A DNA stretch of 64,000 bases from JAGRAX01 sp041391365 (GTDB taxonomy: Bacteria > Bdellovibrionota_G > JALEGL01 > JAGRMV01): the NCBI GenBank assembly GCA_041391365.1, contig JAWKOC010000001.1, positions 372,001 to 436,000 of the forward strand, in the 5' to 3' direction. Positions 9,101 through 19,064 of the stretch are shown in pieces. The translations under genes were made by a program, and so were the position numbers. The notes below the pieces were generated by a model that was not told the DNA's origin, searched no databases, and was given only the letters and a program-made list of their open reading frames with translations. Position 1 is the first letter of the stretch, and the number at the start of each line of letters is the position of its first letter.

Positions 9101-9904
9101 ATGACTGCTCAACAACAGCATGTTTTTGAGATGTACCTTACCGTGATCTCTGTGATTGCAGGTGGATTGGTCGGAAGTTTCCTCAACGTATGCATCTATC
9201 GTGTGCCCCTTTCTTTGAGTGTTGTCACACCGGGTTCCCGCTGTGACCGATGCGGTGTTCCTGTTCGTTGGTACGACAACATTCCTTTGATCTCTTTTCT
9301 TGTGCTGCAAGGTCGGTGTCGGTTTTGTGGAGTGTATTTTGGGTCACGGCATTTTTGGATTGAAGGGCTTACAGCATTGTGTGCCGGGGCTGTTTTTTCA
9401 CGCTATGGAATCTCTTTTGAGTCCTTGTATTATTTTGTGTTTGCTTGTGTGCTCATTGTGGTGACTTTCATTGATATGGACCACAAAATCATCCCCGATG
9501 GAATTTCGTATTGGGGACTGGCCATTGGACTGCTTTTGTCCATTCATTTTCAGATTGCCCAAATGAGATGGGCCGTTTCGTTGTATGAAAGTTTGTTGGG
9601 CATTGCTTTGGGCGGAGGACTGTTGTGGGCCGTCGCATGGGTGTACGAAAAAATCACACTGCGAGAGGGACTTGGATTGGGAGATGTCAAGTTGATGGCA
9701 TTTTTTGGCGCGCATGTAGGAGTAAAAGGAGTTTGTTTTACTCTTTTTTACGGATCACTGTTGGGATCGATTGTTGGGTTGACCCTGATGGCCTTGGGAG
9801 GAGCCCATCGAAAAACGGCCATTCCTTTTGGGCCGTATCTGTGTGCTGGATTGATCCTTTATTTTTTGCGCTTGCACACATTATTCCCTACAATGTTTGA
9901 ATGA
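9101..9904 (+). CDS. pilD: Prepilin peptidase PilD
   Basis: PilD is the inner-membrane aspartic protease that cleaves prepilin leaders and N-methylates the new N terminus. Two CxxC pairs (CDRC, CRFC) in the N-terminal cytoplasmic loop form the zinc site linked to the methylase part. The catalytic aspartates lie in FIDMDHKIIPD and GLGDVKL. About seven hydrophobic segments are visible. An in-frame TTG at 9098 precedes ATG 9101; I prefer the ATG. The stop overlaps the next gene by 4 bases. Its substrates in this window are PilA and the PilV-like minor pilin. Confidence 0.95.
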   Translation: MTAQQQHVFEMYLTVISVIAGGLVGSFLNVCIYRVPLSLSVVTPGSRCDRCGVPVRWYDNIPLISFLVLQGRCRFCGVYFGSRHFWIEGLTALCAGAVFSRYGISFESLYYFVFACVLIVVTFIDMDHKIIPDGISYWGLAIGLLLSIHFQIAQMRWAVSLYESLLGIALGGGLLWAVAWVYEKITLREGLGLGDVKLMAFFGAHVGVKGVCFTLFYGSLLGSIVGLTLMALGGAHRKTAIPFGPYLCAGLILYFLRLHTLFPTMFE

Positions 9905-11352
9905 TGCGCTCCGGAACTCAGGTCATCAAAGTATTGCTTGTGGATTCAGATCCTGAGTATGGTGTAGACATTTTTGATCGACTCCGAGAATTTGATTTTG
10001 ATTCCGTATGGTGCAAGTCCATCAACGAAGGTTTGGAGCGTTTGGAGTCAGAGGTTTTTGATCTTGTTTTTTTTGATCTTTCCGATTTTTCCAAAAAGCA
10101 AAGGCAATTTGTAACCATCTGCCAAGAAAAAAATCCCAAATCCATGTTGATTGGTTTGCAAAGTGCTTTTGATCGAGATCTCGCTGCAAGTGCGTTGGAT
10201 GCAGGACTCTATCGTGTGTTGACCAAACCGTTTCATCCGATGGAATTTTCTAGCCTGGTTCGAGATGTCAAAGAAATTTTGGAGGTTCGAAAAGAGCTAG
10301 CACGACTCAAAGGAGTCATTCAAAGTGATCAATCTGATTCACATTTCATTGCACCCAGTGCGGCCATGAATCGCATCACAAAGCTGGTGGAAAAAATCTC
10401 CGATTACAAAACAACCTGTTTGATCGAAGGAGAAAGTGGGACAGGAAAAGAGCTTGTTGCACATCTCATTCACCGATCCAGTTCACGTCGAGATCAAAAA
10501 TTCATCGCCATCAACTGTGGTGCCATTCCTGAGAATCTTTTGGAGAGTGAACTGTTTGGTTATGTCAAGGGAGCCTTCACGGGTGCGGAAAAAGATCGAA
10601 AAGGTATTTTTGAAGAAGTCGACAAAGGGACCTTGTTTTTGGATGAGATCGGAGAAATGCCTTTGGCCCTGCAAGCCAAGATTTTGCGGGTTTTGCAAGA
10701 GGACGAAATTCGTAGAGTGGGTGGAGTGGCCCCCATTCATATTGATGTTCGTATCATAGCTGCGACCTTGAAAGATCTCAGTGAAGAAGTCAAAGCGGGA
10801 AGGTTTCGAGAAGATTTGTTTTATCGACTGAACGTATTGCCCATCCATATTCCACCTTTGCGACAGAGAAAAGAAGACATCCCTCATCTCGTGGATCATT
10901 TTGTTCAAAAAGAAAATCAAATCATGAATCTAACGGTTCAAGGGCTCGACATTGATGCACTGAGTGCCGTCATGGAATACGATTGGCCAGGAAATGTTCG
11001 AGAGTTGGAAAATGCCATTGAACGTGCCATGATTTTGACCAACGATGAGTGGATTCGGGTGGAACACCTTCCCAATTTTGTTCACAATGTTTTTCGCACC
11101 AAACGACGTCGTGTCACCGATGTGTCCATAGAGATCGAAGAAAACCTATCCATCAAGGATCAAATTCGGCGTATCGAGATCGATCTGATTACGAAGGCCC
11201 TTCAAAAAACCAAGGGAAACCGTACCCAGGCTGCTAAGATTCTAGAAATCAGCCATCGGTCTCTTCTCTACAAATTGAAGGAATATGAACTGGCCGATCT
11301 ACTGCCTTCGCAAGGCCCAGGGTCCAGGTCAAGTACCAAAAACGACGCTTAG
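9901..11352 (+). CDS. Second sigma-54-dependent response regulator (PilR2-like)
   Basis: This is a NtrC-family activator located after pilD, where M. xanthus carries its second pilus-linked regulator. The receiver keeps an acidic pair in LLVDSDPE, phosphoacceptor Asp59 and the LTKPF lysine, and has Ser in place of Thr. The AAA+ domain has Walker A GESGTGKE at 177-184 and the GAFTGA loop at 224-229. The C-terminal Fis helix-turn-helix is GNRTQAAKILEISHRSLLYKL. No histidine kinase gene lies beside it, so the cognate sensor must be elsewhere, or PilS serves both. ATG 9901 overlaps the pilD stop. Confidence 0.9.
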   Translation: MMRSGTQVIKVLLVDSDPEYGVDIFDRLREFDFDSVWCKSINEGLERLESEVFDLVFFDLSDFSKKQRQFVTICQEKNPKSMLIGLQSAFDRDLAASALDAGLYRVLTKPFHPMEFSSLVRDVKEILEVRKELARLKGVIQSDQSDSHFIAPSAAMNRITKLVEKISDYKTTCLIEGESGTGKELVAHLIHRSSSRRDQKFIAINCGAIPENLLESELFGYVKGAFTGAEKDRKGIFEEVDKGTLFLDEIGEMPLALQAKILRVLQEDEIRRVGGVAPIHIDVRIIAATLKDLSEEVKAGRFREDLFYRLNVLPIHIPPLRQRKEDIPHLVDHFVQKENQIMNLTVQGLDIDALSAVMEYDWPGNVRELENAIERAMILTNDEWIRVEHLPNFVHNVFRTKRRRVTDVSIEIEENLSIKDQIRRIEIDLITKALQKTKGNRTQAAKILEISHRSLLYKLKEYELADLLPSQGPGSRSSTKNDA

Positions 11353-11415
11353 CATTATATAGATCCGATTTTTACGTTCTCTCCACACCCAAAATATGTC
11401 AAAATAGGGCATTAC

Positions 11416-12171
11416 ATGCAAAGCAAGTTCCGAACCGAAAAAAGCAGAAACAATGGATTCTCCTTGGTAGAAATCATGGTTGCATTGGTCTTGCTGGCCA
11501 TTGGATTGATTGGGATGGCGGGGATGACGATGATGGTCATGAGAGGTGGGAGAAAAGCCACAGACACCAATACTCTGACCGACATCTGCAACCTCAAATT
11601 GGAGGAACTCAAGGACGTCGATTTTGACACCTTGGGTACGGCCGATGGTGGAGATAGCGCGGAAGACCAACGTACTTTCGGTTTGGAATCCGGGGCCATG
11701 GTTCAATATGGTAGTCTCGCAACTGCGGACGCAGGCATCAATGCGCAAGGAATGACCCGAGCAGATTTGTACACTCAGGAGGCCGCCACAAGCGGGTCTC
11801 CTTGTGAGGGGGTGGGCATCACCAACACAACCTGTGCAGACTTTTTGGACGATTCGGGACCTTATAAATATCAGATTTCGTTCGTGGTCTGCGATGGTCA
11901 GGAGTACGATGCTCTTGGGAACCCTCCCTTGAACACAGGAACAGGGTCTGCCGCCGATGTTTCGGATTTTTCCTATCGTGGGGAACCTTATTGTTTGATT
12001 GATTCTTTGGATCCCACCACAAGGGTCGAAGATTTGGCCTGTCTGGATTCAGATATTCTCAACCCTGGAGTGACCAGCGTTGAAAAAGCCATCAAAATCA
12101 TTTGTTCTACGAGAGATTCCCGGGGGCGGTGTTCCTATGCACCCTTCAAATACACCAAAGTGGATACCTAA
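11416..12171 (+). CDS. PilV-like minor pilin
   Basis: This is a type IV prepilin-like protein. The leader ends in RNNG and is followed by FSLVEIMVALVLLAIGLIG, with cleavage expected after Gly14 and Glu at mature position 5. This is the class III leader seen in PilV/PilE minor pilins. The 251-residue length and several cysteines (SPCEG, TTCADF, YCLID, ACLDS, IICSTR, GRCSY) suggest a disulfide-stabilised globular domain. It would be processed by PilD and may prime pilus assembly. The usual companions fimT, pilW and pilX are not in the window. No clear ribosome binding site is seen before ATG 11416. Confidence 0.85.
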   Translation: MQSKFRTEKSRNNGFSLVEIMVALVLLAIGLIGMAGMTMMVMRGGRKATDTNTLTDICNLKLEELKDVDFDTLGTADGGDSAEDQRTFGLESGAMVQYGSLATADAGINAQGMTRADLYTQEAATSGSPCEGVGITNTTCADFLDDSGPYKYQISFVVCDGQEYDALGNPPLNTGTGSAADVSDFSYRGEPYCLIDSLDPTTRVEDLACLDSDILNPGVTSVEKAIKIICSTRDSRGRCSYAPFKYTKVDT

Positions 12172-12345
12172 ACTGGGCTAACTCCACACCCATCTTTCCA
12201 TCCCACCACCAGCAAGAAGAACCTTTTTGGCATTTTCTGCCTCTTAGTGATATAGGCAAGTCCAACTTATGGTCGGCAGATGTCGATGCCATCAAGTAGA
12301 CATATATTATAGTCTTATAGTCATTTTCTAAAAAAGGGGTGTGAA

Positions 12346-13581
12346 TTGAGTCATTCTTCGAAAAGCCAAAAAGTGAGTGTCAATGATCAAGGCAAAATCC
12401 AAGCCATTGATTATCCCATCATCCCTTTCATTGAAGGAGATGGAGTTGGTCCAGACATTTGGGCCGCTTCTCAACCTGTGTTCGATGCTGCCGTAGAAAT
12501 TGCTTATGGTTCAAGCAAGCGTATTGAATGGAAAGAAATTTATGCTGGGGAAAAAGCAAATCAAAAACTCGGAACCTATCTTCCCGACCAAACGCTCAAG
12601 GAAATCGAAGACTATCAAATTGCCATCAAAGGTCCGTTGACCACTCCCGTAGGAGGAGGTTTTCGAAGTTTGAACGTTACGCTTCGACAAATTTTTGATT
12701 TGTATGCATGTGTTCGACCCATTCGTTATTTTGATGGAGTTCCAGCTCCCGTAAAACGCCCCCAAGACATCAACATGGTGGTGTTTCGAGAAAACACCGA
12801 AGACGTCTATTCTGGAATTGAATTTGAATCCGAAAAAGAAGAAACCAAAAAAATCATCTCTTTTCTTCGAAACGAATTGAAAAAAACCAACTTGCGTGAA
12901 GACAGCGGCGTGGGCATCAAACCCATCAGTCCATTTGGCTCCAAACGTTTGGTGGAAAGAGCCATTGCATACGCCATTGAAAATCATCGATCTTCTGTGA
13001 CCTTGGTTCACAAAGGCAACATCATGAAATTCACCGAAGGTGCATTTGCCAAATGGGGATATGAAGTTGCCAAAGAAAAATTTGCAGACAAAACCATCAC
13101 GGAAACAGAGTTGTTTGAAAAGTATGATGGAAAAATTCCATCGGGAAAAATTGTCATTAAAGATCGCATTGCAGATGCAATGTTTCAGCAGGCCTTGCTT
13201 CGCCCCAGTGAATATGATGTCCTTGCAACCACCAATCTCAATGGAGATTATCTTTCCGATGCATTGATTGCTCAGGTAGGTGGTTTGGGCTTGGGCCCAG
13301 GGGCCAACATGGGACAAAAAGTTGCTGTGTTTGAAGCTACGCATGGCACTGCACCCAAATACTCAGGTCAGGACAAAATCAATCCTGGATCTGTGATTTT
13401 GTCGGGTGTCATGATGTTGGAACATCTGGGATGGAATCAAGCCGCAGACTTGATTACAAACTCACTGCAAAAAACAATTTCTAACAAAACGGTCACCTAT
13501 GATTTGGAAAGACAAATGGAAGGTGCAACCTTGCTCAAATGTTCTGAGTTTGGCCAAGCGATCGTCAAAAACATGAGGTAA
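12346..13581 (+). CDS. icd: NADP-dependent isocitrate dehydrogenase
   Basis: This enzyme oxidatively decarboxylates isocitrate to 2-oxoglutarate in the TCA cycle. The 411-residue length fits the bacterial dimeric type. FIEGDGVGPDIW is at the N terminus. RSLNVTLRQIFDLYACVRPIRY carries the substrate-binding serine and arginines. HGTAPKYSGQDKINPGSV has the Lys-Tyr pair associated with NADP preference. The start is TTG 12346 with AGGGGT a few bases upstream; no ATG fits better. mdh follows after 3 bases, and the block continues to sucD, so these TCA genes are probably co-transcribed. Confidence 0.95.
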   Translation: MSHSSKSQKVSVNDQGKIQAIDYPIIPFIEGDGVGPDIWAASQPVFDAAVEIAYGSSKRIEWKEIYAGEKANQKLGTYLPDQTLKEIEDYQIAIKGPLTTPVGGGFRSLNVTLRQIFDLYACVRPIRYFDGVPAPVKRPQDINMVVFRENTEDVYSGIEFESEKEETKKIISFLRNELKKTNLREDSGVGIKPISPFGSKRLVERAIAYAIENHRSSVTLVHKGNIMKFTEGAFAKWGYEVAKEKFADKTITETELFEKYDGKIPSGKIVIKDRIADAMFQQALLRPSEYDVLATTNLNGDYLSDALIAQVGGLGLGPGANMGQKVAVFEATHGTAPKYSGQDKINPGSVILSGVMMLEHLGWNQAADLITNSLQKTISNKTVTYDLERQMEGATLLKCSEFGQAIVKNMR

Positions 13582-13584
13582 AAA

Positions 13585-14520
13585 ATGAGAAAGAAGATCA
13601 CAATCGTAGGGGCGGGAAATGTAGGTGCGACTGCAGCTCATTGGGCAGCGAGCAAATCTTTGGGAGATGTTGTGTTGGTGGACATCACCGACGGCATTCC
13701 TCAAGGCAAAGCATTGGACTTGGCAGAAGCAGCCCCAATCGAAGGATATGATGTTGCCGTCAAAGGAACCAACCAGTATGAAGACACCGCCAACTCTGAC
13801 GTTGTGGTGATCACCGCCGGTTCGCCACGCAAACCCGGCATGAGTCGAGATGATCTTCTTCAGATCAATGCCAAAATTGTAAAATCGGTAACAGAACAAG
13901 TCGTCAAACATTCACCCAAGGCCATTTTGATCATCGTATCCAATCCATTGGATGCCATGGTCTACGTAGCTGCGCAAACCAGTGGATTCCCACGTGAACG
14001 TATCATCGGAATGGCTGGAGTATTGGACTCTGCACGTTTTCGAACCTTCTTGGCGGAGGCTTTGGATTGTTCGGTTCGCGATGTGAATGCATTTGTGCTG
14101 GGCGGACATGGAGACACCATGGTGCCCTTGGTACGCTATTCTACAATGGCAGGTATTCCTGTGGAAAATCTGTTGCCCAAAGCAACGGTGGATCAAATCG
14201 TAGAGCGCACTCGAAACGGTGGAATCGAAATCGTAAATTATTTGAAAACAGGATCAGCCTTTTATGCTCCTTCTGCGGCCGTGGTGGAAATGGTCGAGGC
14301 CATACTGCTCGATCAAAAACGAATTTTGCCTTGCTGTGTTCGTTTGGAAGGTGAATACGGCAAAAAAGGAGTTTTTGTGGGCGTGCCCGTAAAACTGGGA
14401 GCCAAAGGACTGGAGAAAGTGATCGAAATCACATTGGAAGCAGAAGAACAAAAAGAATTCGATGCATCTGTCCATGCAGTCAGCGAATTGATGGAAAAGG
14501 TAGGAGGGTACATCCGTTGA
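13585..14520 (+). CDS. mdh: Malate dehydrogenase
   Basis: This enzyme oxidises malate to oxaloacetate with NAD. It is the lactate-dehydrogenase-like type of 311 residues. The N-terminal GAGNVGATAAHWA is the nucleotide-binding loop, followed by an acidic residue in LVDI that indicates NAD. The active-site loop RKPGMSRDDL has the arginine pair for dicarboxylates, which separates it from lactate dehydrogenase. The catalytic histidine is in LGGHGDTMVPL. It lies 3 bases after icd. Its stop TGA overlaps the TTG start of sucC. Confidence 0.95.
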   Translation: MRKKITIVGAGNVGATAAHWAASKSLGDVVLVDITDGIPQGKALDLAEAAPIEGYDVAVKGTNQYEDTANSDVVVITAGSPRKPGMSRDDLLQINAKIVKSVTEQVVKHSPKAILIIVSNPLDAMVYVAAQTSGFPRERIIGMAGVLDSARFRTFLAEALDCSVRDVNAFVLGGHGDTMVPLVRYSTMAGIPVENLLPKATVDQIVERTRNGGIEIVNYLKTGSAFYAPSAAVVEMVEAILLDQKRILPCCVRLEGEYGKKGVFVGVPVKLGAKGLEKVIEITLEAEEQKEFDASVHAVSELMEKVGGYIR

Positions 14521-15686
14521 AAATCCATGAGTATCAAGCCAAAGAGCTATTTCGTAAATTCAATATCCCAACCCTGAAAGGTGCCACAGCCAAATCAGCA
14601 CAGGAAGCTGTTGCGGCTGCGGAAGCTTTGGGAACCCAAGCACCTTGGGTCGTCAAAGCGCAGATTCATGCCGGGGGTCGAGGAAAAGGTGGAGGCGTGA
14701 AGCTCGCCAAAACCAAAGATGAACTCAAAGATTATGCAGCTCAAATTTTGTCCAAACCTTTGGTTACACCTCAAACCGGTGCCCAAGGAAAAGAAGTGCG
14801 TACTTTGTTGGTGGAAGAAGGCTGTCAGATTGAAAAAGAATATTATCTGGCTGCACTGCTCGATCGCGCAACATCTTCGATTGTTGTCATGGGAAGCACT
14901 GAAGGTGGAATGGACATCGAAGAAGTAGCAGAAAAAACGCCTGAGAAAATTCTCAAGGTTCATGTTGATCCCGCGGTAGGATTCATGCCCTATCAAGCAA
15001 GGCTCTTTTCCTATGCATTTGGATTTGACAAAGATCTACAAAAATCTTTTCAGAACATGTTGTCTTCGATCATCGAGTTGTTCATTCAAACCGATGCATC
15101 GTTGGTAGAGATCAATCCTTTGGTGAAAACCAAAGACCGTCAATTGATCGCATTGGATGCGAAAATGACGTTTGATGAAAATGCACTTTTTCGTCATCCC
15201 AGCATCAAAGAATATTTTGATCCATTCGAAGAAGATCCTCAAGATCTAGAAGCCGCCAAATGGAACCTCAATTACATTCGGTTGGATGGAAACATTGGGT
15301 GCATGGTCAACGGTGCCGGACTGGCGATGGCCACCATGGACATCATTAAGTTTTCAGGAGGATCTCCCGCAAACTTTTTGGATGTTGGGGGAGGAGCCAA
15401 CACGGAAATGGTCCGCGAAGCATTCAAAATTCTTGTGGGTGACAAAAATGTTCAGTGCATTTTGGTGAACATTTTTGGTGGAATCATGAAATGTGATGTT
15501 CTTGCACAAGGGATTGTGGATGCAGCCTCTCAAATTTCACTCAACATTCCGTTGGTGGTTCGTTTGGAAGGTACAAACGTTGAAAAAGGCAAAGAGATTT
15601 TGAACCAGTCTGGTTTGAACATCATCACGGCCTCCGATATGGGCCAAGCCGCTCAGTTGGCCGTGAAACATGCAGGGAGAAAATAA
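14517..15686 (+). CDS. sucC: Succinyl-CoA synthetase beta subunit
   Basis: This is the nucleotide-binding subunit of the ligase that converts succinyl-CoA to succinate with ATP or GTP formation. The N-terminal ATP-grasp domain begins MKIHEYQAKELFRKF and contains IHAGGRGKGGGVKLAKT. The C-terminal CoA-ligase domain has NGAGLAMATMDIIKFSGG and NIFGGIMKCDVLAQG. The 389-residue length is normal. The TTG start at 14517 overlaps the mdh stop; no better start is visible upstream. sucD begins on the next base after the stop. Confidence 0.95.
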   Translation: MKIHEYQAKELFRKFNIPTLKGATAKSAQEAVAAAEALGTQAPWVVKAQIHAGGRGKGGGVKLAKTKDELKDYAAQILSKPLVTPQTGAQGKEVRTLLVEEGCQIEKEYYLAALLDRATSSIVVMGSTEGGMDIEEVAEKTPEKILKVHVDPAVGFMPYQARLFSYAFGFDKDLQKSFQNMLSSIIELFIQTDASLVEINPLVKTKDRQLIALDAKMTFDENALFRHPSIKEYFDPFEEDPQDLEAAKWNLNYIRLDGNIGCMVNGAGLAMATMDIIKFSGGSPANFLDVGGGANTEMVREAFKILVGDKNVQCILVNIFGGIMKCDVLAQGIVDAASQISLNIPLVVRLEGTNVEKGKEILNQSGLNIITASDMGQAAQLAVKHAGRK

Positions 15687-16551
15687 ATGTCTGTATTGGT
15701 AAACAAAGACACAAACGTATTGGTTCAAGGGATTACAGGTTCCAACGGTTCTTTTCATGCCAAGGCATGCAAAGACTATGGAACCCGAGTGGTTGCAGGG
15801 GTGACTCCCGGCAAGGGTGGACAATCGATCGAAGGCATTCCTGTCTTTGACAGTGTCTATCAAGCCACGCAAGCCCATCGCATTGATGCGACCATGATCT
15901 ATGTTCCTGCACCTTTTGCGGCGGATGCAATTTTTGAAGCCATCGAAGCAGAGATTCCCTTGATCGTTTGCATCACCGAAGGCATTCCAGTGGTGGACAT
16001 GGCTCGAGTAAAAATGTGCTCGCGCATAGCAAAGCCGTTTGATTGGACCCAATTGTCCCGGCATCATCACACCTGAAGGTGCAAAACTTGGAATCATGCC
16101 AGGGTACATTCATACCCCTGGAAAAATCGGAATCATTTCAAAAAGTGGAACCCTAACCTACGAAGCTGTGTATCAAACCACTCAGTTGAAATTGGGTCAA
16201 TCCACGTGCATTGGAATTGGTGGAGATCCCATCATCGGATCCACCTACATTGATTTGTTGCCATTGTTTGAGGAGGATGATCAAACCCAGGCGATTTTGA
16301 TGATTGGAGAAATCGGTGGAAGCGCCGAAGAAGAAGCTGCGGCTTTCATCAAAGAGAACATCAAAAAACCTGTTTTTGGATTCATTGCAGGAACCACTGC
16401 GCCTCCAGGAAGAAGAATGGGCCATGCAGGTGCCATCATCACCGGAGGCAAAGGAACTGCAGAAGCCAAAAAAGAGGCCATGAAAGAAGCTGGCATTACC
16501 GTCGTGGAAAGTCCAGCCATGTTGGGTCAAACCATCATAGAACATTTGTAA
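15687..16551 (+). CDS. sucD: Succinyl-CoA synthetase alpha subunit, two single-base gaps
   Basis: This subunit binds CoA and carries the phosphohistidine. The N-terminal Rossmann domain shows GITGSNGSFHAKACKDYGT and GVTPGKGGQSIEGIPVF. The catalytic histidine is in MGHAGAII. The frame breaks near 16013-16017, where one G of an expected ATGGTG is missing, and again at 16037-16041, where one T of a run is missing. Restoring both gives VKMVLAHSKAVLIGPNCPG, the family consensus, and one protein of about 288 residues. The next ORF begins only because of the break. sucC is intact next door, so I read this as sequence error, not decay. Confidence 0.9.
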
Positions 16552-16590
16552 TAGCGTAGAAATTTTATTTTTTGTAAGGAGTATAAGAAT

Positions 16591-17019
16591 ATGAAAACAC
16601 AATACACATTGGCCATCATCAAACCTGATGGCGTCGGAAAACGATTGATCGGTGAAGTGATCAGCCGCTATGAAAAAGAAGGACTCGAAATTGCAGCCCT
16701 TCGCATGGTCAAGTTGAGCAAACGTGAAGCCAAAGGTTTTTATGCCGTTCACAGTGATAAACATTTTTTTGATAGCTTGACCGACTTCATGTCATCAGGT
16801 CCGGTTGTTGTAGCAGTGCTGCGTGGTGAAGATGCAATTGCACGAAATCGAAAACTCATGGGTGCAACCAACCCAAAAGAAGCTCAAGAAGGAACCATTC
16901 GCAGAGACTTCGCTGATGGAATTGAACAAAACGTGGTTCATGGTTCGGATTCTCCCGAAAACGCTACGATCGAAATCAACTATTTCTTTCCAGGAATTCA
17001 GTTGGTTCACACCTCGTAA
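16591..17019 (+). CDS. ndk: Nucleoside diphosphate kinase
   Basis: This enzyme transfers the gamma phosphate between nucleoside di- and triphosphates through a phosphohistidine. The 142-residue length is standard. TLAIIKPDGV is at the N terminus. His117 lies in NVVHGSDSPENATIEINYFF. A good ribosome binding site, TAAGGAG, precedes ATG 16591. It sits directly after the succinyl-CoA synthetase genes, which supply the nucleoside triphosphate. rlmN begins on the base after the stop. Confidence 0.97.
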   Translation: MKTQYTLAIIKPDGVGKRLIGEVISRYEKEGLEIAALRMVKLSKREAKGFYAVHSDKHFFDSLTDFMSSGPVVVAVLRGEDAIARNRKLMGATNPKEAQEGTIRRDFADGIEQNVVHGSDSPENATIEINYFFPGIQLVHTS

Positions 17020-18051
17020 ATGAATCCAACACCGATTCTTTCACAGAGCTTCGAGGATATCGAAGCACAGATTTTGCAAATCAAACGGCCCGCGTTTCAC
17101 GCGGGCCAAGTTTTTCAGTGGATCTATCAACATCATCAACATGATTTTGATCAGATGACCAATCTTCCTGCAGACCTTCGCAGTCACTTCAAACAACAAT
17201 TTTCTTTCCCTCAGTGGGAGGTCGAAGCTTTCGAATCCAAAGATGGGACCACCAAGTTTCGCATTGAATTGTCGGATCGAGAAGTGATCGAAGCTGTGTG
17301 GATTCCGGAAGAAGAGAGAAACACATTGTGCATTTCCTCTCAAGTAGGATGTGCACTTGCGTGCAAATTTTGTGTTACGGGATTGATGGGACTCACGCGC
17401 AATCTTACGGTCGAAGAAATAGTAGGACAGGTCTGGTGGGTTCGGTCACAAAAAAAACTTCCTGTATCCAACATTGTCTTCATGGGCATGGGGGAGCCAC
17501 TTCAAAATCTCTCCAATGTCAGCAAGGCCATTGAAATCATCCATCATGTTCATGGCTATGGACTGGGACGGAGAAAAATCAGTGTATCTACTGCAGGTCT
17601 TGCAGGAAAACTTTCATCGTTTGTAGAAAAAACACGAGTCAATTTGGCGATTTCGCTCACGGGGAGCACCAATCAAAGCCGAGACTACTGGATGCCCATC
17701 AATCAAAAGATTAATTTGGAACAGCTCATTGCAGAGGTCAAAACCATTGCCGATCGATTTCCAAAGTCCATCATGTTTGAAGTCGTCATGATCAAAAACG
17801 AAACCGATACACTCGATCAAGCCAAAAGTTTGGCGAGCTACCTCAAAGACTTTCCCTGCAAGGTTAACTTGATTCCCTACAATGAAAACGAGCATTTTCC
17901 TGCCTTGAAAAGACCGAGTGTAGAATCGGTGGAAAGATATCGAGCCGAATTGATGAAACACGGGATTCGCACGATGGTGCGCCGAAATCGCGGCAACGAC
18001 ATCATGGCGGCCTGTGGTCAATTGTCCAAGGGAAGTATCAAAACTTCGTAG
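17020..18051 (+). CDS. rlmN: Dual-specificity RNA methyltransferase RlmN
   Basis: This is a radical SAM enzyme that methylates C2 of adenosine in 23S rRNA and in some tRNAs. The CxxxCxxC cluster motif is at Cys111, Cys115 and Cys118 (GCALACKFC). MGMGEPLQNLSNV follows, with the SAM-binding glutamate. The C-terminal RRNRGNDIMAACGQL carries the methyl-carrying cysteine. The 343-residue length is normal. ATG 17020 immediately follows the ndk stop, so the two are probably co-translated. Confidence 0.95.
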   Translation: MNPTPILSQSFEDIEAQILQIKRPAFHAGQVFQWIYQHHQHDFDQMTNLPADLRSHFKQQFSFPQWEVEAFESKDGTTKFRIELSDREVIEAVWIPEEERNTLCISSQVGCALACKFCVTGLMGLTRNLTVEEIVGQVWWVRSQKKLPVSNIVFMGMGEPLQNLSNVSKAIEIIHHVHGYGLGRRKISVSTAGLAGKLSSFVEKTRVNLAISLTGSTNQSRDYWMPINQKINLEQLIAEVKTIADRFPKSIMFEVVMIKNETDTLDQAKSLASYLKDFPCKVNLIPYNENEHFPALKRPSVESVERYRAELMKHGIRTMVRRNRGNDIMAACGQLSKGSIKTS

Positions 18052-18122
18052 GGGTGAGTTTCGATTGCAAAATTTCTGCGCTCAGGTATGACAAAAAACG
18101 TTTTTAGGAAAGGAACACAAGG

Positions 18123-18965
18123 ATGAAAAAACGACTGGGAATCATTGGTGGAAGTGGACTCAACGAAATGGAAGGCCTCGGCAAACTCGAAGCCCATACT
18201 GTAGATACACCTTTTGGAGCTCCCTCTGGTCAGTATTTGACTGGAACTCTGGACAATGGAACCGAACTTGTGTTTTTGCCCCGTCACGGTGTGGGTCATG
18301 TGCTCAACCCTTCGGAAGTGAACTATCGAGCCAACATTTTTGGCTTCAAAAAAATGGGAGTCGAGTGGCTCCTGAGTGTAAGTGCTGTGGGAAGTTTGAA
18401 AGAATTATCAAACCCAAAGAAATGTTCATCCCCGATCAATTTTTTGATTTTGGCACGGTAGTGGAGACCCAACACCTTTTCGAAAAAGGCATTGTGGCAC
18501 ATGTATCATTACGATTCTGCATGCCCAACGTTGAGAAAAGCTCTGATCGAAGCCACCCAAAAAGCGGGTGTGGCCTTCAACGAAGGAGGAGGATACATTG
18601 GCATGGAAGGTCCTCAGTTTTCTACGCGGGCTGAATCAAAATTCTATCGTCTTCTCGACATGAGTGTGGTCGGCATGACCAATCTTCCCGAAGCCAAATT
18701 GGCGCGTGAAGCAGAGATTTCCTACGCGACCTTGGCCTTGGTCACGGATTATGACTGTTGGTATGAAGAAGATGTAGATGTTCACATGGTGTTGGAAACC
18801 GTCAAACAAAACATCGGCAATGCCAAAAAAATCATCCAGACCTTGAGTGAAACTTTTCCCGGTGGAAACAGTCCTTTCAAAGGCACGGTCAAACATGCGA
18901 TTCAGACCAGCCCTGACTATGTGTCCCAAGAGGCCAAAGAGCGGTTGGCGTTGCTATTGGCCTAA
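18123..18965 (+). CDS. mtnP: S-methyl-5'-thioadenosine phosphorylase, centre of the gene scrambled by indels
   Basis: This enzyme splits methylthioadenosine with phosphate, in methionine salvage and polyamine metabolism. The N-terminal MKKRLGIIGGSGLNEMEGL and FLPRHGVGHVLNPSEVNYRAN are family-typical, as are CPTLRKALIEA and YIGMEGPQFSTRAESKFYR in the second half. Between 18400 and 18510 the frame changes several times. A missing A near 18407 would restore KEIIKPKEMFIPDQFFDF, and at least two more indels are needed before HYDSACPTLRK. The ends are in conserved frames and the total length of about 280 residues is right. It is either a local run of sequencing errors or a young pseudogene. AGGAA precedes the ATG. 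Confidence 0.8.
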
Positions 18966-19064
18966 GTCAAATTCAACCATGAGTCTTGCTGCGACCCATG
19001 GCTTCGCGAGATTGACCAAGAGCAAATTCTTGCCTTATTTCTGGGAGTTCCCTAGGATAAGGGC

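Noticed and set aside
12102..12299. Short frame between the minor pilin and icd
   Set aside because: It overlaps the pilin gene, has no ribosome binding site and no recognisable sequence.
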